From Pectobacterium betavasculorum (GTDB lineage: Bacteria; Pseudomonadota; Gammaproteobacteria; Enterobacterales; Enterobacteriaceae), in NCBI RefSeq assembly GCF_000749845.1, contig NZ_JQHM01000004.1, forward strand, positions 124,001-188,000: a stretch of 64,000 nt of DNA, written 5' to 3'. The first letter of the stretch is position 1. Each line of letters begins with the position of its first letter. The notes below the pieces were generated by a model. The model was not told where the DNA came from, ran no database searches, and saw only the letters and a list, made by a program, of their open reading frames with translations. The translations under genes and the position numbers were made by a program. Shown here in pieces: positions 53,070 through 62,403 of the stretch.

Positions 53070-54542
53070 TTAGGGCATCTTCGCCGCGGCTTCTGGAGGC
53101 TGCCAGCCACCGCCAAGCGCTTTGAATACAGAGACCGCAGCGCGTGCAGATTCCGTCTGGGCCTGCGCTCTGGCGTCGGAAGTCTGCAACAAGGTTTCAT
53201 CGTTGTGCAGGACGTCAATCAGGCTAGCTGTCCCTTTCTGATAAGCGATGAAAGATGACTGGCGTGCGCTAGCCAACGCAGTTTCACCTGTGATTAATGT
53301 TGCTGTCTGCGTCTCGCGATTGAACAGTGCCGAGAACGCGTTCTCAACGTCTTCGGTCGCGCTTAATACTGACAGGCGGTAAGCTGCCAGTGCTTCGGCT
53401 TCCTGCCCTTTAGCCTGATCGATCTGAGCGTTAATGCGGCCGAAATCAAAGAGCCGCCAGCGCAACCCCAATATGCCCGCCGATTGGTTGGCACCGTTGG
53501 AGAACAGGTTGCCGCTCGACACTGACGTTGCGCTGCCGAGTAATGCGCTGAGTGAGAATTTAGGATAGTACTCGCTGATGGCTACCCCGATGCGCGCGTT
53601 GGACGCCGCGAGATGACGTTCGGCTACGATAATATCGGGTCTACGACGCAGCAGATCGGCAGGTGTACCTGTTGATATGAGCTGTGGGGGTTGTGGAATG
53701 GTGCTCGAAGCAGCCAACTGAGTACGATGGGTGCCGGGAGGTGTCGCGAGCATAACGTCCAGTGCGTTCATCGCGGCATCGATACCCGTCTGGAGAATCG
53801 GCACGGTTGCCTGAACTTGTGAAAGCGACCCCTCGACCTGGCGGACTTGATACTCTGCGGCGAGCCCTTTGCTATGAAGTAACTGTATCTTATCCAGCAG
53901 TTCTTGCTGTGTGTTGACCTGCCTGTTTGCTACCGCAAGACGAGTTTGTAATCCGCGCAGGGTGATATAGATATCGGCAGTTTGAGCCGCGACGGCAAGG
54001 CGGGTCGCGGCAACGCCTGCCTCAGAGGCCTGATAGTCAGCCAGAGCTGCCTGGCGACCGCGTCGCAGACCGCCGAAAACGTCAATCTCCCAGCTTGCGT
54101 TAAGGTCGGTTTCATAGGCATTCCCGTAGCGATTATAGCCAGGAACCGAGTTGAGCAACTGGCCTTGTGCGGTTTCAACCGACTGATACGCACGCGTAGC
54201 CTGTCCGCTGACGTTACCTGATGGCAGCAGAGCCGCTGTTGCCGCGCCAAGCCCAGCACGTGCCTGAGTCATCCGTGCGGACGCTTGGGCTAAATCAAGA
54301 TTCTGTACGAGAGCCCTTGAAACTAACTCACTCAGTAAGGGATCACTAAAGCTTTCCCACCAGACGGCAATGTTGGCAGTCTGGTTTGTGTTTCCTTGTT
54401 TTGCGATGGATTGCTGTGCGGCGGATTGCGCCTGATAACGATCTGCGAGTGGCGCGTCCGGACGATGATAATCCGGTCCAACCGCGCAACCCGCCATTAC
54501 GCTAGTGGTCACAACCAAGGCAAGGGTGCGAAGGGGTAACAT
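53070..54542 (-). CDS. RND efflux outer-membrane factor (NodT family lipoprotein)
   Basis: TolC-like outer membrane channel of about 490 residues. The signal ends in a lipobox (SVMAGCAVGPDYHRP; Cys about 19). Two OEP repeats follow (IAVWWESFSDPLLSELVSRA; LLRRRPDIIVAERHLAASNA). AAGGA lies before the start, with TTGACA (54595-54600) and TAATAT 16 bases on as its promoter. It is divergent from the tetR gene and likely works with the adaptor and pump at 55320-59515. Confidence 0.9.
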   Translation of the reverse strand: MLPLRTLALVVTTSVMAGCAVGPDYHRPDAPLADRYQAQSAAQQSIAKQGNTNQTANIAVWWESFSDPLLSELVSRALVQNLDLAQASARMTQARAGLGAATAALLPSGNVSGQATRAYQSVETAQGQLLNSVPGYNRYGNAYETDLNASWEIDVFGGLRRGRQAALADYQASEAGVAATRLAVAAQTADIYITLRGLQTRLAVANRQVNTQQELLDKIQLLHSKGLAAEYQVRQVEGSLSQVQATVPILQTGIDAAMNALDVMLATPPGTHRTQLAASSTIPQPPQLISTGTPADLLRRRPDIIVAERHLAASNARIGVAISEYYPKFSLSALLGSATSVSSGNLFSNGANQSAGILGLRWRLFDFGRINAQIDQAKGQEAEALAAYRLSVLSATEDVENAFSALFNRETQTATLITGETALASARQSSFIAYQKGTASLIDVLHNDETLLQTSDARAQAQTESARAAVSVFKALGGGWQPPEAAAKMP

Positions 54543-54551
54543 AGTAATTCC

Positions 54552-54600
54552 TTGAGTTTAATGATTGTGACCATATTATCAATTGGTCACTTGTTGTCAA
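54552..54600. promoter_or_regulatory. Divergent promoters overlapped by TetR-type operator O1
   Basis: GTGACCA (54567-54573), ten bases, TGGTCAC (54584-54590) is a perfect dyad. On the minus strand TTGACA and TAATAT spaced by 16 drive the outer-membrane factor. On the plus strand TTGAGT and TATTAT spaced by 16 could drive tetR. The dyad covers both -10 regions, so a bound repressor would shut both. Confidence 0.75.
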
Positions 54601-54628
54601 TCAGGGCTCGGTGAGATAAGCTTGAAAA

Positions 54629-55243
54629 ATGACTAAACATATGAATACACATCCCCCACGTGGGCCGTCGGACCATAGCGTCCGAGATCAGGTTGTGGAA
54701 GCTGCCACTGAGCACTTCGGACACTTTGGCTATGAGAAGACAACCGTGTCCGATCTGGCCAAGGCGATTGGGTTTTCTAAGGCGTACATCTACAAATTTT
54801 TTGATTCCAAACAGGCGATCGGTGAGATGATCTGCGCTAATCGACTGGCAATGATTATGGATATTGTCAATTCAGCGATTGCGGATGCGCCAACGGCTTC
54901 AGAAAAACTGCGACGCCTGTTCAAAGCCTTGATAGACGCGGGCGGCGACTTATTTTTTCACGATCGCAAGCTTTATGACATCGCCGCGGTATCCTCTCGC
55001 GACCGGTGGCCTTCAGCAGTGGTATATGAAGAAAATCTACGCCAGGTTGTTCAGCAAATTCTTCTTGAGGGGCGACAGTCCGGAGAATTTGAACGCAAGA
55101 CGCCGCTGGATGAGGCGACATATGCCATCTATCTGGTCATGCGCCCTTATGTTTGTCCTGTTCAACTACAATATAATTTGGATACGGCAGCGACAGCGGC
55201 GGTGTTACTACCGTCGTTGATATTACGGAGCTTAGCACCTTAA
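54629..55243 (+). CDS. TetR family transcriptional regulator
   Basis: TetR-type repressor, 204 residues. The helix-turn-helix (TVSDLAKAIGFSKAYIYKFF, about 37-56) is followed by a ligand domain with the TetR_C_7-like FHDRKLYDIAAVSSRDRW region. ATG 54629 or 54641 (MNTHPPRG) could start it. It is flanked by two copies of one dyad, which strongly suggests it represses both itself and the flanking efflux genes. Confidence 0.88.
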   Translation: MTKHMNTHPPRGPSDHSVRDQVVEAATEHFGHFGYEKTTVSDLAKAIGFSKAYIYKFFDSKQAIGEMICANRLAMIMDIVNSAIADAPTASEKLRRLFKALIDAGGDLFFHDRKLYDIAAVSSRDRWPSAVVYEENLRQVVQQILLEGRQSGEFERKTPLDEATYAIYLVMRPYVCPVQLQYNLDTAATAAVLLPSLILRSLAP

Positions 55244-55248
55244 AAATT

Positions 55249-55284
55249 GTGACCATTGACAAATTTAGTCACTGGCTAGAGAAT
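55249..55284 (+). promoter_or_regulatory. TetR-type operator O2 and adaptor-pump promoter
   Basis: GTGACCA (55249-55255), ten bases, TAGTCAC (55266-55272) repeats the O1 dyad with one change. TTGACA (55256-55261) and GAGAAT (55279-55284), spaced 17 bases, form a promoter overlapping the operator, so the repressor would block RNA polymerase. Confidence 0.72.
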
Positions 55285-55319
55285 GTGGTTACTGTCCTGC
55301 TAATTTGATAAGGGAACCC

Positions 55320-56429
55320 ATGCTTCGGCTCAAATCTGCCACTATTGCTGTTTGCCTGTTGCCTCTCGCCTTGGTGGCGTGTGGCGACGCTTCTGACGTC
55401 GACGATCCCCGCAATCTGCCTCCTCTGGTGAGAGCGGCTACTGTGGTGAGCGCCGCTGAGATTTCTCGCTCGTTTACTGGCGTCGTCGTCGCCCGAATTC
55501 AAAGTGACCTTGGTTTTCGGGTACAAGGCAAAATCCTTGAACGTCTGGTCGATACGGGCGAAAGCGTTAAACGTGGCCAGCCTTTGATGCGTTTGGACCC
55601 TATCGATCTCAGCTTGCAGGCACAAGCCCAGCAGCAGGCCGTTACCGCAGCTCGGGCTCGTGCCAGACAGGCTACCGATGATGAAGCACGCTATCGAGGT
55701 CTGGTTGCCGCAGGTGCTATATCGGCTTCAGCTTACGATCAGATAAAGGCTGCTGCCGAGACGGCAAAAGCGGACCTGAGCGCAGCGCAAGCACAGGCCG
55801 ATGTGGCGCGTAATGCTACGGGGTATGCCGTTTTGACGGCCGACGCCGATGGCGTGGTGGTAGATACGCTGGCTGAACCGGGGCAGGTGGTTAGTGCAGG
55901 GCAGCCTGTCGTCCGACTGGCGCGCGCGGGGCAACGGGAGGCTGTAGTACATTTGCCTGAGACGCTACGCCCGGTGGTCGGCAGTGAGGCCATGGCAATG
56001 CTATACGGTGCCGTTAAACCGTCAATTCCAGCGAAACTGCGACTGCTGTCCGACGCGGCCGATCCTCAGACGCGCACGTTTGAAGCAAGATATGTGCTTG
56101 AAGGCGCGTTGGCGAGCGCACCGCTTGGCTCCACCGTCACACTCAATATTGCTGAAGGTAAGTTACCTGAGCAGGTTCTTCAGGTGCCCATCGCCGCTAT
56201 TTATGATGCGGGAAAAGGGCCGGGGGTATGGGGTATTTTAGACAAGCCAGCCAAAGTATCGTGGCACCCTGTTCAGGTGATTGGATTGGGGGATGACACG
56301 GCGAGGGTGACTGGCGACCTACAGCCCGGTGAACAGATTGTGGCTTTAGGTGCACATCTGTTGCACGACGGTGAGGCAGTCCGAACGGTTGCACAAGGTG
56401 ATGTCAGTGTCGCCGGGAGCCAACCATGA
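55320..56429 (+). CDS. RND efflux periplasmic adaptor
   Basis: Membrane fusion protein of about 369 residues. Lipobox signal (LPLALVACGDAS), then VVARIQSDLGFRVQGKILE, a coiled-coil/alpha-hairpin region (about 110-170, AQAQQQAVTAARARARQA) and a barrel-sandwich domain. ATG 55320 follows AAGGGAA. Its stop overlaps the pump start by four bases (ATGA). It links the inner membrane pump to the outer-membrane factor. Confidence 0.92.
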   Translation: MLRLKSATIAVCLLPLALVACGDASDVDDPRNLPPLVRAATVVSAAEISRSFTGVVVARIQSDLGFRVQGKILERLVDTGESVKRGQPLMRLDPIDLSLQAQAQQQAVTAARARARQATDDEARYRGLVAAGAISASAYDQIKAAAETAKADLSAAQAQADVARNATGYAVLTADADGVVVDTLAEPGQVVSAGQPVVRLARAGQREAVVHLPETLRPVVGSEAMAMLYGAVKPSIPAKLRLLSDAADPQTRTFEARYVLEGALASAPLGSTVTLNIAEGKLPEQVLQVPIAAIYDAGKGPGVWGILDKPAKVSWHPVQVIGLGDDTARVTGDLQPGEQIVALGAHLLHDGEAVRTVAQGDVSVAGSQP

Positions 56430-59400
56430 GCGACGGTCGATTCAATCTTTCAGCACTCGCCGTCCGCGAGCGCTCAATCACCTTATTTCTTATCATCCTG
56501 ATTACCGTGGCCGGTATTCTTTCGTTCTTCGAACTGGGCCGAGCGGAAGATCCGCCGTTTACGGTCAAGCAGATGACGATTATTTCTGCCTGGCCGGGCG
56601 CTACCGCACAGGAAATGCAGGATCAGGTAGCTGAACCGCTTGAGAAACGTATGCAGGAACTCAAGTGGTATGACCGAAGTGAGACTTACACGCGCCCTGG
56701 GCTGGCTTTTACCATGCTGTCATTGCAGGACGGTACACCGCCTTCACAAGTGCAGGAAGAGTTTTATCAAGCGCGTAAGAAGCTTGGCGATGAGACGAAG
56801 AATCTTCCAGCAGGTGTAATCGGACCAATGGTTAACGACGAATTCTCCGATGTGACCTTTGCGCTCTTTGCGCTGAAGGCGAAAGGGGAACCACAGCGCC
56901 TGCTCGTCCGCGATGCTGAGTCGTTGCGCCAGCGCCTGCTTCATGTCCCTGGTGTGAAAAAAGTCAATATCATCGGGGAGCAGGCCGAACGCATCTTTGT
57001 CTCGTTTTCCCATGACCGGCTGGCGACGCTGGGCATTTCCTCTCAGGATATTTTCTCCGCGCTGAACAATCAGAACGTACTGACGCCTGCCGGTTCGATT
57101 AATACTAGCGGGCCGCAGGTCTTTATCCGCCTGGATGGTGCCTTTGACACGCTGGAGAAGATTCGAGAAACGCCGATAGTCGCGCAGGGGAGAACACTGA
57201 AACTCTCAGATGTGGCGACAGTTGAGCGTGGCTACGAAAACCCTGCAACCTTTTTCGTGCGTAATCAGGGCGAGCCAGCGCTGTTAATGGGCATCGTGAT
57301 GCGTGAGGGCTGGAATGGCCTGGATTTGGGTAAGGCACTGGATGCTGAGACGACCAAAATCAATGAAGGTATGCCACTTGGCATGACGTTTACGAAAGTC
57401 ACCGATCAGTCAGTGAATATCAGTTCGTCCGTCGACGAGTTCATGATCAAATTTTTCGTCGCGCTGCTCGTGGTGATGGTGGTTTGCTTCATCAGTATGG
57501 GTTGGCGTGTGGGCGTTGTTGTTGCGGCAGCGGTGCCGTTGACGCTGGCTATTGTCTTTGTGGTGATGGAGGCTTCCGGCAAAAACTTCGACCGTATTAC
57601 GCTGGGTTCTTTGATCCTGGCGCTGGGTCTGCTGGTGGATGATGCCATTATCGCCATCGAAATGATGGTGGTGAAGATGGAGGAGGGCTACGACCGTATC
57701 AAAGCATCTGCCTATGCCTGGAGCCACACGGCGGCACCGATGCTGGCCGGCACGCTGGTGACTGCAGTGGGTTTTATGCCCAACGGTTTCGCGCAATCCA
57801 CCGCTGGCGAGTATACCAGTAACATGTTCTGGATTGTGGGTATAGCTCTGATTGCATCGTGGGTTGTAGCGGTGGTGTTTACGCCTTATCTGGGCGTGAA
57901 GATGTTGCCAAACATCAAAACGGTTGAAGGTGGGCACGCCGCCATCTACAACACGCGTCATTACAACCGCTTTCGCCAATTGCTGGCGCACGTCATTGCC
58001 CGTAAATGGGTGGTGGCGGGCACAGTGATCGCCGTCTTTGCTGTCGCGATCTTAGGCATGGGACTGGTGAAAAAACAATTTTTCCCGACCTCCGATCGCC
58101 CAGAGGTTTTGGTCGAAGTGCAGATGCCTTATGGCACCTCCATTGAACAGACCGGTGCGGCGGCGGCGAAGATAGAAGATTGGCTGAGAAAGCAGGAAGA
58201 GGCAAAAATCGTTACGTCCTATATTGGGCAGGGCTCACCACGTTTTTTCCTGGCCATGGCACCAGAACTCCCCGATCCGTCGTTTGCGAAGATTATTGTG
58301 CGTACGGATAACCCGGAAGCGCGCGAGGCGCTGAAGTTCCGACTTCGTGAAGTCGTTGCTGAGGGCCTGGTACCTGAAGCGTTGGTTCGTGTGACGCAAC
58401 TGGTGTTTGGCCCGTATTCTCCCTATCCGGTGGCCTACCGTGTCATGGGGCCTGATCCGGCACAACTGCGTGAGATTGCAAGCAAGGTAGAAAAGGTGAT
58501 GCTGGATAGCCCGATGATGAGAACCGTTAACACTGACTGGGGCACGCAGGTGCCGACGTTGCATTTTACGCTTAATCAGGACCGCCTCCAGGCGGTAGGA
58601 TTGACATCGAATGCCGTCGCTCAGCAGCTTCAGTTCCTGCTATCGGGCGTTCCGATCACGTTTGTGCGTGAAGACATCCGTTCGGTGCAAGTTATGGCGC
58701 GCGCTGCGGGGGATATTCGACTCGATCCTGAAAAAATAGCAGGCTTTACACTGGTGGGTTCTGCTGGTCAGCGAATTCCTTTGTCACAGATAGGGGATGT
58801 CGGTGTGAATATGGAAGATCCTATTCTGCGCCGCCGTGATCGTACCCCGACCATTACCGTGCGTGGTGATATCGCTGAAAATCTGCAACCGCCGGATGTC
58901 TCGACGACGATTTTGAAACAGTTACAGCCCGTCATCGATACACTACCGGCCGGATATCGTATTGAGCAGGCCGGGCCAATTGAGGAGTCAGCAAAAGCCA
59001 CCGGGGCGATGGCTCCACTATTCCCTATCATGATTGCCATGACGCTGTTGATAATCATCCTGCAGGTGCGTTCGATGTCGGCGATGGTGATGGTCTTCCT
59101 CACCGCGCCACTGGGGCTGATTGGAGTGGTGCCAACGCTGCTGCTGTTCAATCAGCCGTTTGGCATCAATGCGCTTGTGGGACTGATTGCGTTGTCGGGC
59201 ATCCTGATGCGTAACACCTTGATCCTGATAGGGCAGATCCATCACAACGAGCAGGAAGGGCTGGAGCCGTTCCACGCGGTGGTGGAAGCGACAGTGCAGC
59301 GAGCCCGGCCAGTGTTGCTCACGGCGATGGCCGCCATACTGGCGTTTATCCCGCTGACGCATTCTGTCTTCTGGGGAACGCTGGCTTATACCCTGATTGG

Positions 59401-59515
59401 CGGGACATTTGGTGGGACTATCATCACGCTGGTATTCCTGCCAGCGATGTACGCCATCTGGTTCAAAATACGTCCTGATGACCAGAAGCGTGCGGAACAA
59501 CAGGCTACGGCGTGA
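56426..59515 (+). CDS. RND efflux transporter permease
   Basis: Proton-driven pump of 1029 residues in the AcrB/MexF superfamily, with twelve predicted helices. The helix-4 Asp pair is in LGLLVDDAII, and the large periplasmic loops lie between helices 1-2 and 7-8. N-terminal FNLSALAVRERSITLFLIIL and FELGRAEDPPFTVKQMTI suggest the HAE-1/MFP-associated group of uncharacterised exporters rather than AcrB itself. Substrates unknown; translationally coupled to the adaptor. Confidence 0.93.
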   Translation: MSDGRFNLSALAVRERSITLFLIILITVAGILSFFELGRAEDPPFTVKQMTIISAWPGATAQEMQDQVAEPLEKRMQELKWYDRSETYTRPGLAFTMLSLQDGTPPSQVQEEFYQARKKLGDETKNLPAGVIGPMVNDEFSDVTFALFALKAKGEPQRLLVRDAESLRQRLLHVPGVKKVNIIGEQAERIFVSFSHDRLATLGISSQDIFSALNNQNVLTPAGSINTSGPQVFIRLDGAFDTLEKIRETPIVAQGRTLKLSDVATVERGYENPATFFVRNQGEPALLMGIVMREGWNGLDLGKALDAETTKINEGMPLGMTFTKVTDQSVNISSSVDEFMIKFFVALLVVMVVCFISMGWRVGVVVAAAVPLTLAIVFVVMEASGKNFDRITLGSLILALGLLVDDAIIAIEMMVVKMEEGYDRIKASAYAWSHTAAPMLAGTLVTAVGFMPNGFAQSTAGEYTSNMFWIVGIALIASWVVAVVFTPYLGVKMLPNIKTVEGGHAAIYNTRHYNRFRQLLAHVIARKWVVAGTVIAVFAVAILGMGLVKKQFFPTSDRPEVLVEVQMPYGTSIEQTGAAAAKIEDWLRKQEEAKIVTSYIGQGSPRFFLAMAPELPDPSFAKIIVRTDNPEAREALKFRLREVVAEGLVPEALVRVTQLVFGPYSPYPVAYRVMGPDPAQLREIASKVEKVMLDSPMMRTVNTDWGTQVPTLHFTLNQDRLQAVGLTSNAVAQQLQFLLSGVPITFVREDIRSVQVMARAAGDIRLDPEKIAGFTLVGSAGQRIPLSQIGDVGVNMEDPILRRRDRTPTITVRGDIAENLQPPDVSTTILKQLQPVIDTLPAGYRIEQAGPIEESAKATGAMAPLFPIMIAMTLLIIILQVRSMSAMVMVFLTAPLGLIGVVPTLLLFNQPFGINALVGLIALSGILMRNTLILIGQIHHNEQEGLEPFHAVVEATVQRARPVLLTAMAAILAFIPLTHSVFWGTLAYTLIGGTFGGTIITLVFLPAMYAIWFKIRPDDQKRAEQQATA

Positions 59516-59591
59516 CGCTGACGCGGATGTGGCCGCCGTACTACGACTCGGCGGCCCTAAATACATCGACTGAAATGATGGGGATTTAACC

Positions 59592-60881
59592 ATGACGGTA
59601 AAAAGTCATAGGCGAATAGTCGTAACTGGTTGCGGTATTATCAGTCCTCTGGGATGCGGTACAGAGATAGTCTGGCGCAGGCTGCTGGAAGGGCGATCGG
59701 GCATAAGAACACTTTCTGCTGATATCAGTGAAGGTACAGGTATTTCCGTAGCAGGGCAGGTTCCTGGGCTCTTGGAAGACCCTGAAGCAGGTTATGAGCC
59801 AGAGCGATTTATACCGGCTAAAGAGCGCAAGAAAATGGATCGCTTCATAGAGTTTGCCCTTATCGCCGCCCAGGAGGCTGTGACGCAGGCCGGCTGGCAC
59901 CCGGCTAATGAACAGGATAGGCAGCGGACGGCGACAATTATCGCATCGGGAGTGGGAGGATTTGGTGCTATTGCTGAAGCCGTTCGCACTACCGATACGC
60001 GCGGTCCTCGGAGGTTGTCACCGTTCACCGCGCCTTCATTTCTGGCCAATATGGCAGCAGGCCAAGTCTCGATCCAGCAGGGGTTCAGAGGACCGCTTGG
60101 CGCACCCATTACAGCATGTGCGGCTGGTGTGCAGGCTATTGGTGATGCGGCTCGCCTTATCAGAAGTGGAGAAGCGGACATTGCCATTTGCGGTGGCACA
60201 GAAGCCGCCATTGATCGTGTCACGCTAGGCTGCTTTGCCGCTGCACGTGCGCTTTCTACCGGGTTTGCAGATAAGCCAGAAGAAGCGTCGCGGCCTTTTG
60301 ATCGTGATCGTGACGGGTTTGTTATGGCGGAAGGTGCTGGATTATTAGTGATTGAGTCCCTTGAGCATGCACTGGCGCGCGGTGCTACGCCACTGGCGGA
60401 ACTAGTGGGATATGGTACCAGTGCCGATGCATGGCACCTGACTGCCGGGCCGGAAGATGGTAGCGGTGCCCGACGGGCGATGGCGTTGGCTTTAGGCCAG
60501 GCAGGGATCAATGCCGATGAGATACAGCACATCAATGCCCATGCAACGTCGACTCAGGTAGGTGACAGAGGAGAGATGGCGGCGATTCAGTCAGTATTTG
60601 GTTGTGAATCTGGCGTGGCGGTCAGTTCGACCAAATCAGCTACTGGCCATCTTCTGGGGGCGGCAGGTGGCATTGAAGCGATATTTACTGTGCTTGCCCT
60701 GCGTGACCAAGTTATTCCGCCCACGCTAAACCTGTGTAACGTGGACGAGGCGGGACGTGGTCTGGATTTTGTCGCGTTAAAGGCACGCTACGCTCCGATA
60801 ACGTATGCTTTATCCAACGGTTTCGGTTTCGGTGGCGTCAATGCAAGTGTGCTTTTTCGCCGATGGGAAGCGACGGCATGA
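59592..60881 (+). CDS. FabF-like beta-ketoacyl-ACP synthase
   Basis: Condensing enzyme of 429 residues in the KAS II/type II PKS family. The catalytic triad is intact: Cys176 (ITACAAGVQ), His317 (NAHATSTQVGD), His353 (KSATGHLLGAAGG). No acyl carrier protein, ketoreductase or other fatty-acid gene is nearby, so it is not the housekeeping fab cluster. It starts 76 bases after the RND pump and ends with an ATGA overlap into a 43-residue ORF and then an MFS exporter. It may be a drug-tolerant paralogue or part of a small biosynthetic unit. Confidence 0.88.
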   Translation: MTVKSHRRIVVTGCGIISPLGCGTEIVWRRLLEGRSGIRTLSADISEGTGISVAGQVPGLLEDPEAGYEPERFIPAKERKKMDRFIEFALIAAQEAVTQAGWHPANEQDRQRTATIIASGVGGFGAIAEAVRTTDTRGPRRLSPFTAPSFLANMAAGQVSIQQGFRGPLGAPITACAAGVQAIGDAARLIRSGEADIAICGGTEAAIDRVTLGCFAAARALSTGFADKPEEASRPFDRDRDGFVMAEGAGLLVIESLEHALARGATPLAELVGYGTSADAWHLTAGPEDGSGARRAMALALGQAGINADEIQHINAHATSTQVGDRGEMAAIQSVFGCESGVAVSSTKSATGHLLGAAGGIEAIFTVLALRDQVIPPTLNLCNVDEAGRGLDFVALKARYAPITYALSNGFGFGGVNASVLFRRWEATA

Positions 60882-61009
60882 GTGGGTTTCATCGGTTAAT
60901 CCCGGGCTTTACTCGTGCAGCAGAAGATATGGTGGCGGTTAAAAATCCAGTGAATGACGTGTCTTTCTTACTCAGATCGTCGATTTCTTTTCATGAGCGT
61001 TTATCATGA
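60878..61009 (+). CDS. Putative 43-residue linking peptide
   Basis: ATG 60878 overlaps the ketosynthase stop (ATGA) and its TGA (61007-61009) overlaps the ATG of the MFS gene at 61006. The peptide begins MSGFHRLIPGFTRAAEDM. It is of no recognised family and has no obvious membrane segment. Overlap at both ends is what translational coupling would produce, and the alternative is a chance frame carrying ribosomes between the two genes. Confidence 0.45.
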   Translation: MSGFHRLIPGFTRAAEDMVAVKNPVNDVSFLLRSSISFHERLS

Positions 61010-62250
61010 ATCCAGAAAACTCTCCCACAGTAATCGCGCCTGAGACCCATTTGTCAGAGGGGCAGCCGCTAACTGGGAGAATTGTCGCGTTACTGGCGGG
61101 GCTTTCGGCCATCAGTATACTGTCTACTAACATTATTCTTCCCGCATTCTCGGATATCGGGGAGCAGTTGGGAGTATCTGCCCGCGAGCTTGGACTTACC
61201 CTCTCTAGCTTTTTTATCACCTTCGCACTGGCGCAGTTGGTGGTCGGCCCGTTGGCAGATCGCTACGGACGCAAGAAACTTGTGTTGGGGGGGCTGTCAA
61301 TATTTATCGTTGGCACGGTAGTTGGCGGCCTTGCCGGTTCACTTGAAACGTTGGTTGTTGGAAGAGTCATTCAGGCGTTGGGTATATGCGCTGCTGCGGT
61401 GTTAGCGCGCGCAATTGCACGTGATTTGTTTGACGGTGAAACGCTAGCGCGTGCGCTATCTCTGACGATGATCGCGACGGCGGCGGCCCCCGGATTTTCA
61501 CCACTAGTGGGTAGCGTACTGACCACTACTCTGGGGTGGAGAGCGATCTTTATACTGGTGGGTCTTACTGCCTTTGTCATCGCGGTTTTCTATGCTCATG
61601 GACTGGGGGAAACGCACCCCGCGGAGCGTAGGAGCCGATATTCAATTCCGAGCGTGATAGTTGCATACGGCAAGCTGGTTGTGAATGGTGAATTTATCCT
61701 CCCGGCGCTGTCGATGAGTCTGTTGATGAGCGGACTGTTTGCTTCTTTTGGTGCGGCACCGGCGATTCTGATGACTGGGATTGGCCTATCATCGCTTCAG
61801 ACCGGGCTGTACTTTGCTTCCACCGTATTTGTTGTCTTTGGGGCAGGCATGGCTGCGCCGCGACTGGCTCGCCGTTATGGCTCGCGAAGGATTGCTTCGG
61901 CGGGACTCGCTGCCGCGTTAGTCGGTGGGTGCTTGCTACTGGTTGGGCCGGAAGCGCCGAGTTTGAGCTGGTATACCTTGTCCATGGTCGTGTTCCTCTG
62001 GGGAATGGGCTTAGCCAACCCACTGGGAACGGCGATTACAATGGGTCCCTTTGGCAAGGAAGCGGGTTTGGCTTCTGCTCTGCTCGGTTTTTTGACGATG
62101 GGAATGGCTGCGATGACAACCTGGCTCGGCTCGGTACTGACGTTTCCCGCCGTCACTACACTGGGCGGCATACAGGCAGCGGCCTGCCTGATTGCACTGG
62201 TATTATTTCGCTGTCGTTCACAGGCAAATATGAATAATGTCGGTGTTTAA
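61006..62250 (+). CDS. MFS exporter, Bcr/CflA family
   Basis: Major facilitator of 414 residues with about twelve helices. Seen: ALLAGLSAISILSTNIILPA, the motif A region GPLADRYGRKKLVLGG between helices 2 and 3, and APGFSPLVGSVLTTTLGWRA. The Bcr/CflA group exports drugs such as bicyclomycin, chloramphenicol and sulphonamides; the substrate here is unknown. It follows the ketosynthase with a coupled tiny ORF between, hinting at export of, or protection from, one compound. Confidence 0.9.
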   Translation: MNPENSPTVIAPETHLSEGQPLTGRIVALLAGLSAISILSTNIILPAFSDIGEQLGVSARELGLTLSSFFITFALAQLVVGPLADRYGRKKLVLGGLSIFIVGTVVGGLAGSLETLVVGRVIQALGICAAAVLARAIARDLFDGETLARALSLTMIATAAAPGFSPLVGSVLTTTLGWRAIFILVGLTAFVIAVFYAHGLGETHPAERRSRYSIPSVIVAYGKLVVNGEFILPALSMSLLMSGLFASFGAAPAILMTGIGLSSLQTGLYFASTVFVVFGAGMAAPRLARRYGSRRIASAGLAAALVGGCLLLVGPEAPSLSWYTLSMVVFLWGMGLANPLGTAITMGPFGKEAGLASALLGFLTMGMAAMTTWLGSVLTFPAVTTLGGIQAAACLIALVLFRCRSQANMNNVGV

Positions 62251-62295
62251 ATATCCGGCCTAAGTATACGTTTCTCAGACTTTGTCATTAGTCTG

Positions 62296-62329
62296 AAATC
62301 CCGCTTAAGTTTCCTTAAGCGGGATTTTC
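62296..62329 (+). terminator. Terminator after the MFS gene
   Basis: AAATCCCGCTTAAG (62296-62309) and CTTAAGCGGGATTT (62314-62327) make a perfect 14-base stem with loop TTTC. It lies between the convergent MFS and LysR genes and may work in both directions. Confidence 0.85.
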
Positions 62330-62403
62330 AAATTTGGCTCCCTGCATCGGAATGGTGTTAACAAAATTTTACTAATGATTCAGATATGTTCGTTTTCTCA
62401 GGC

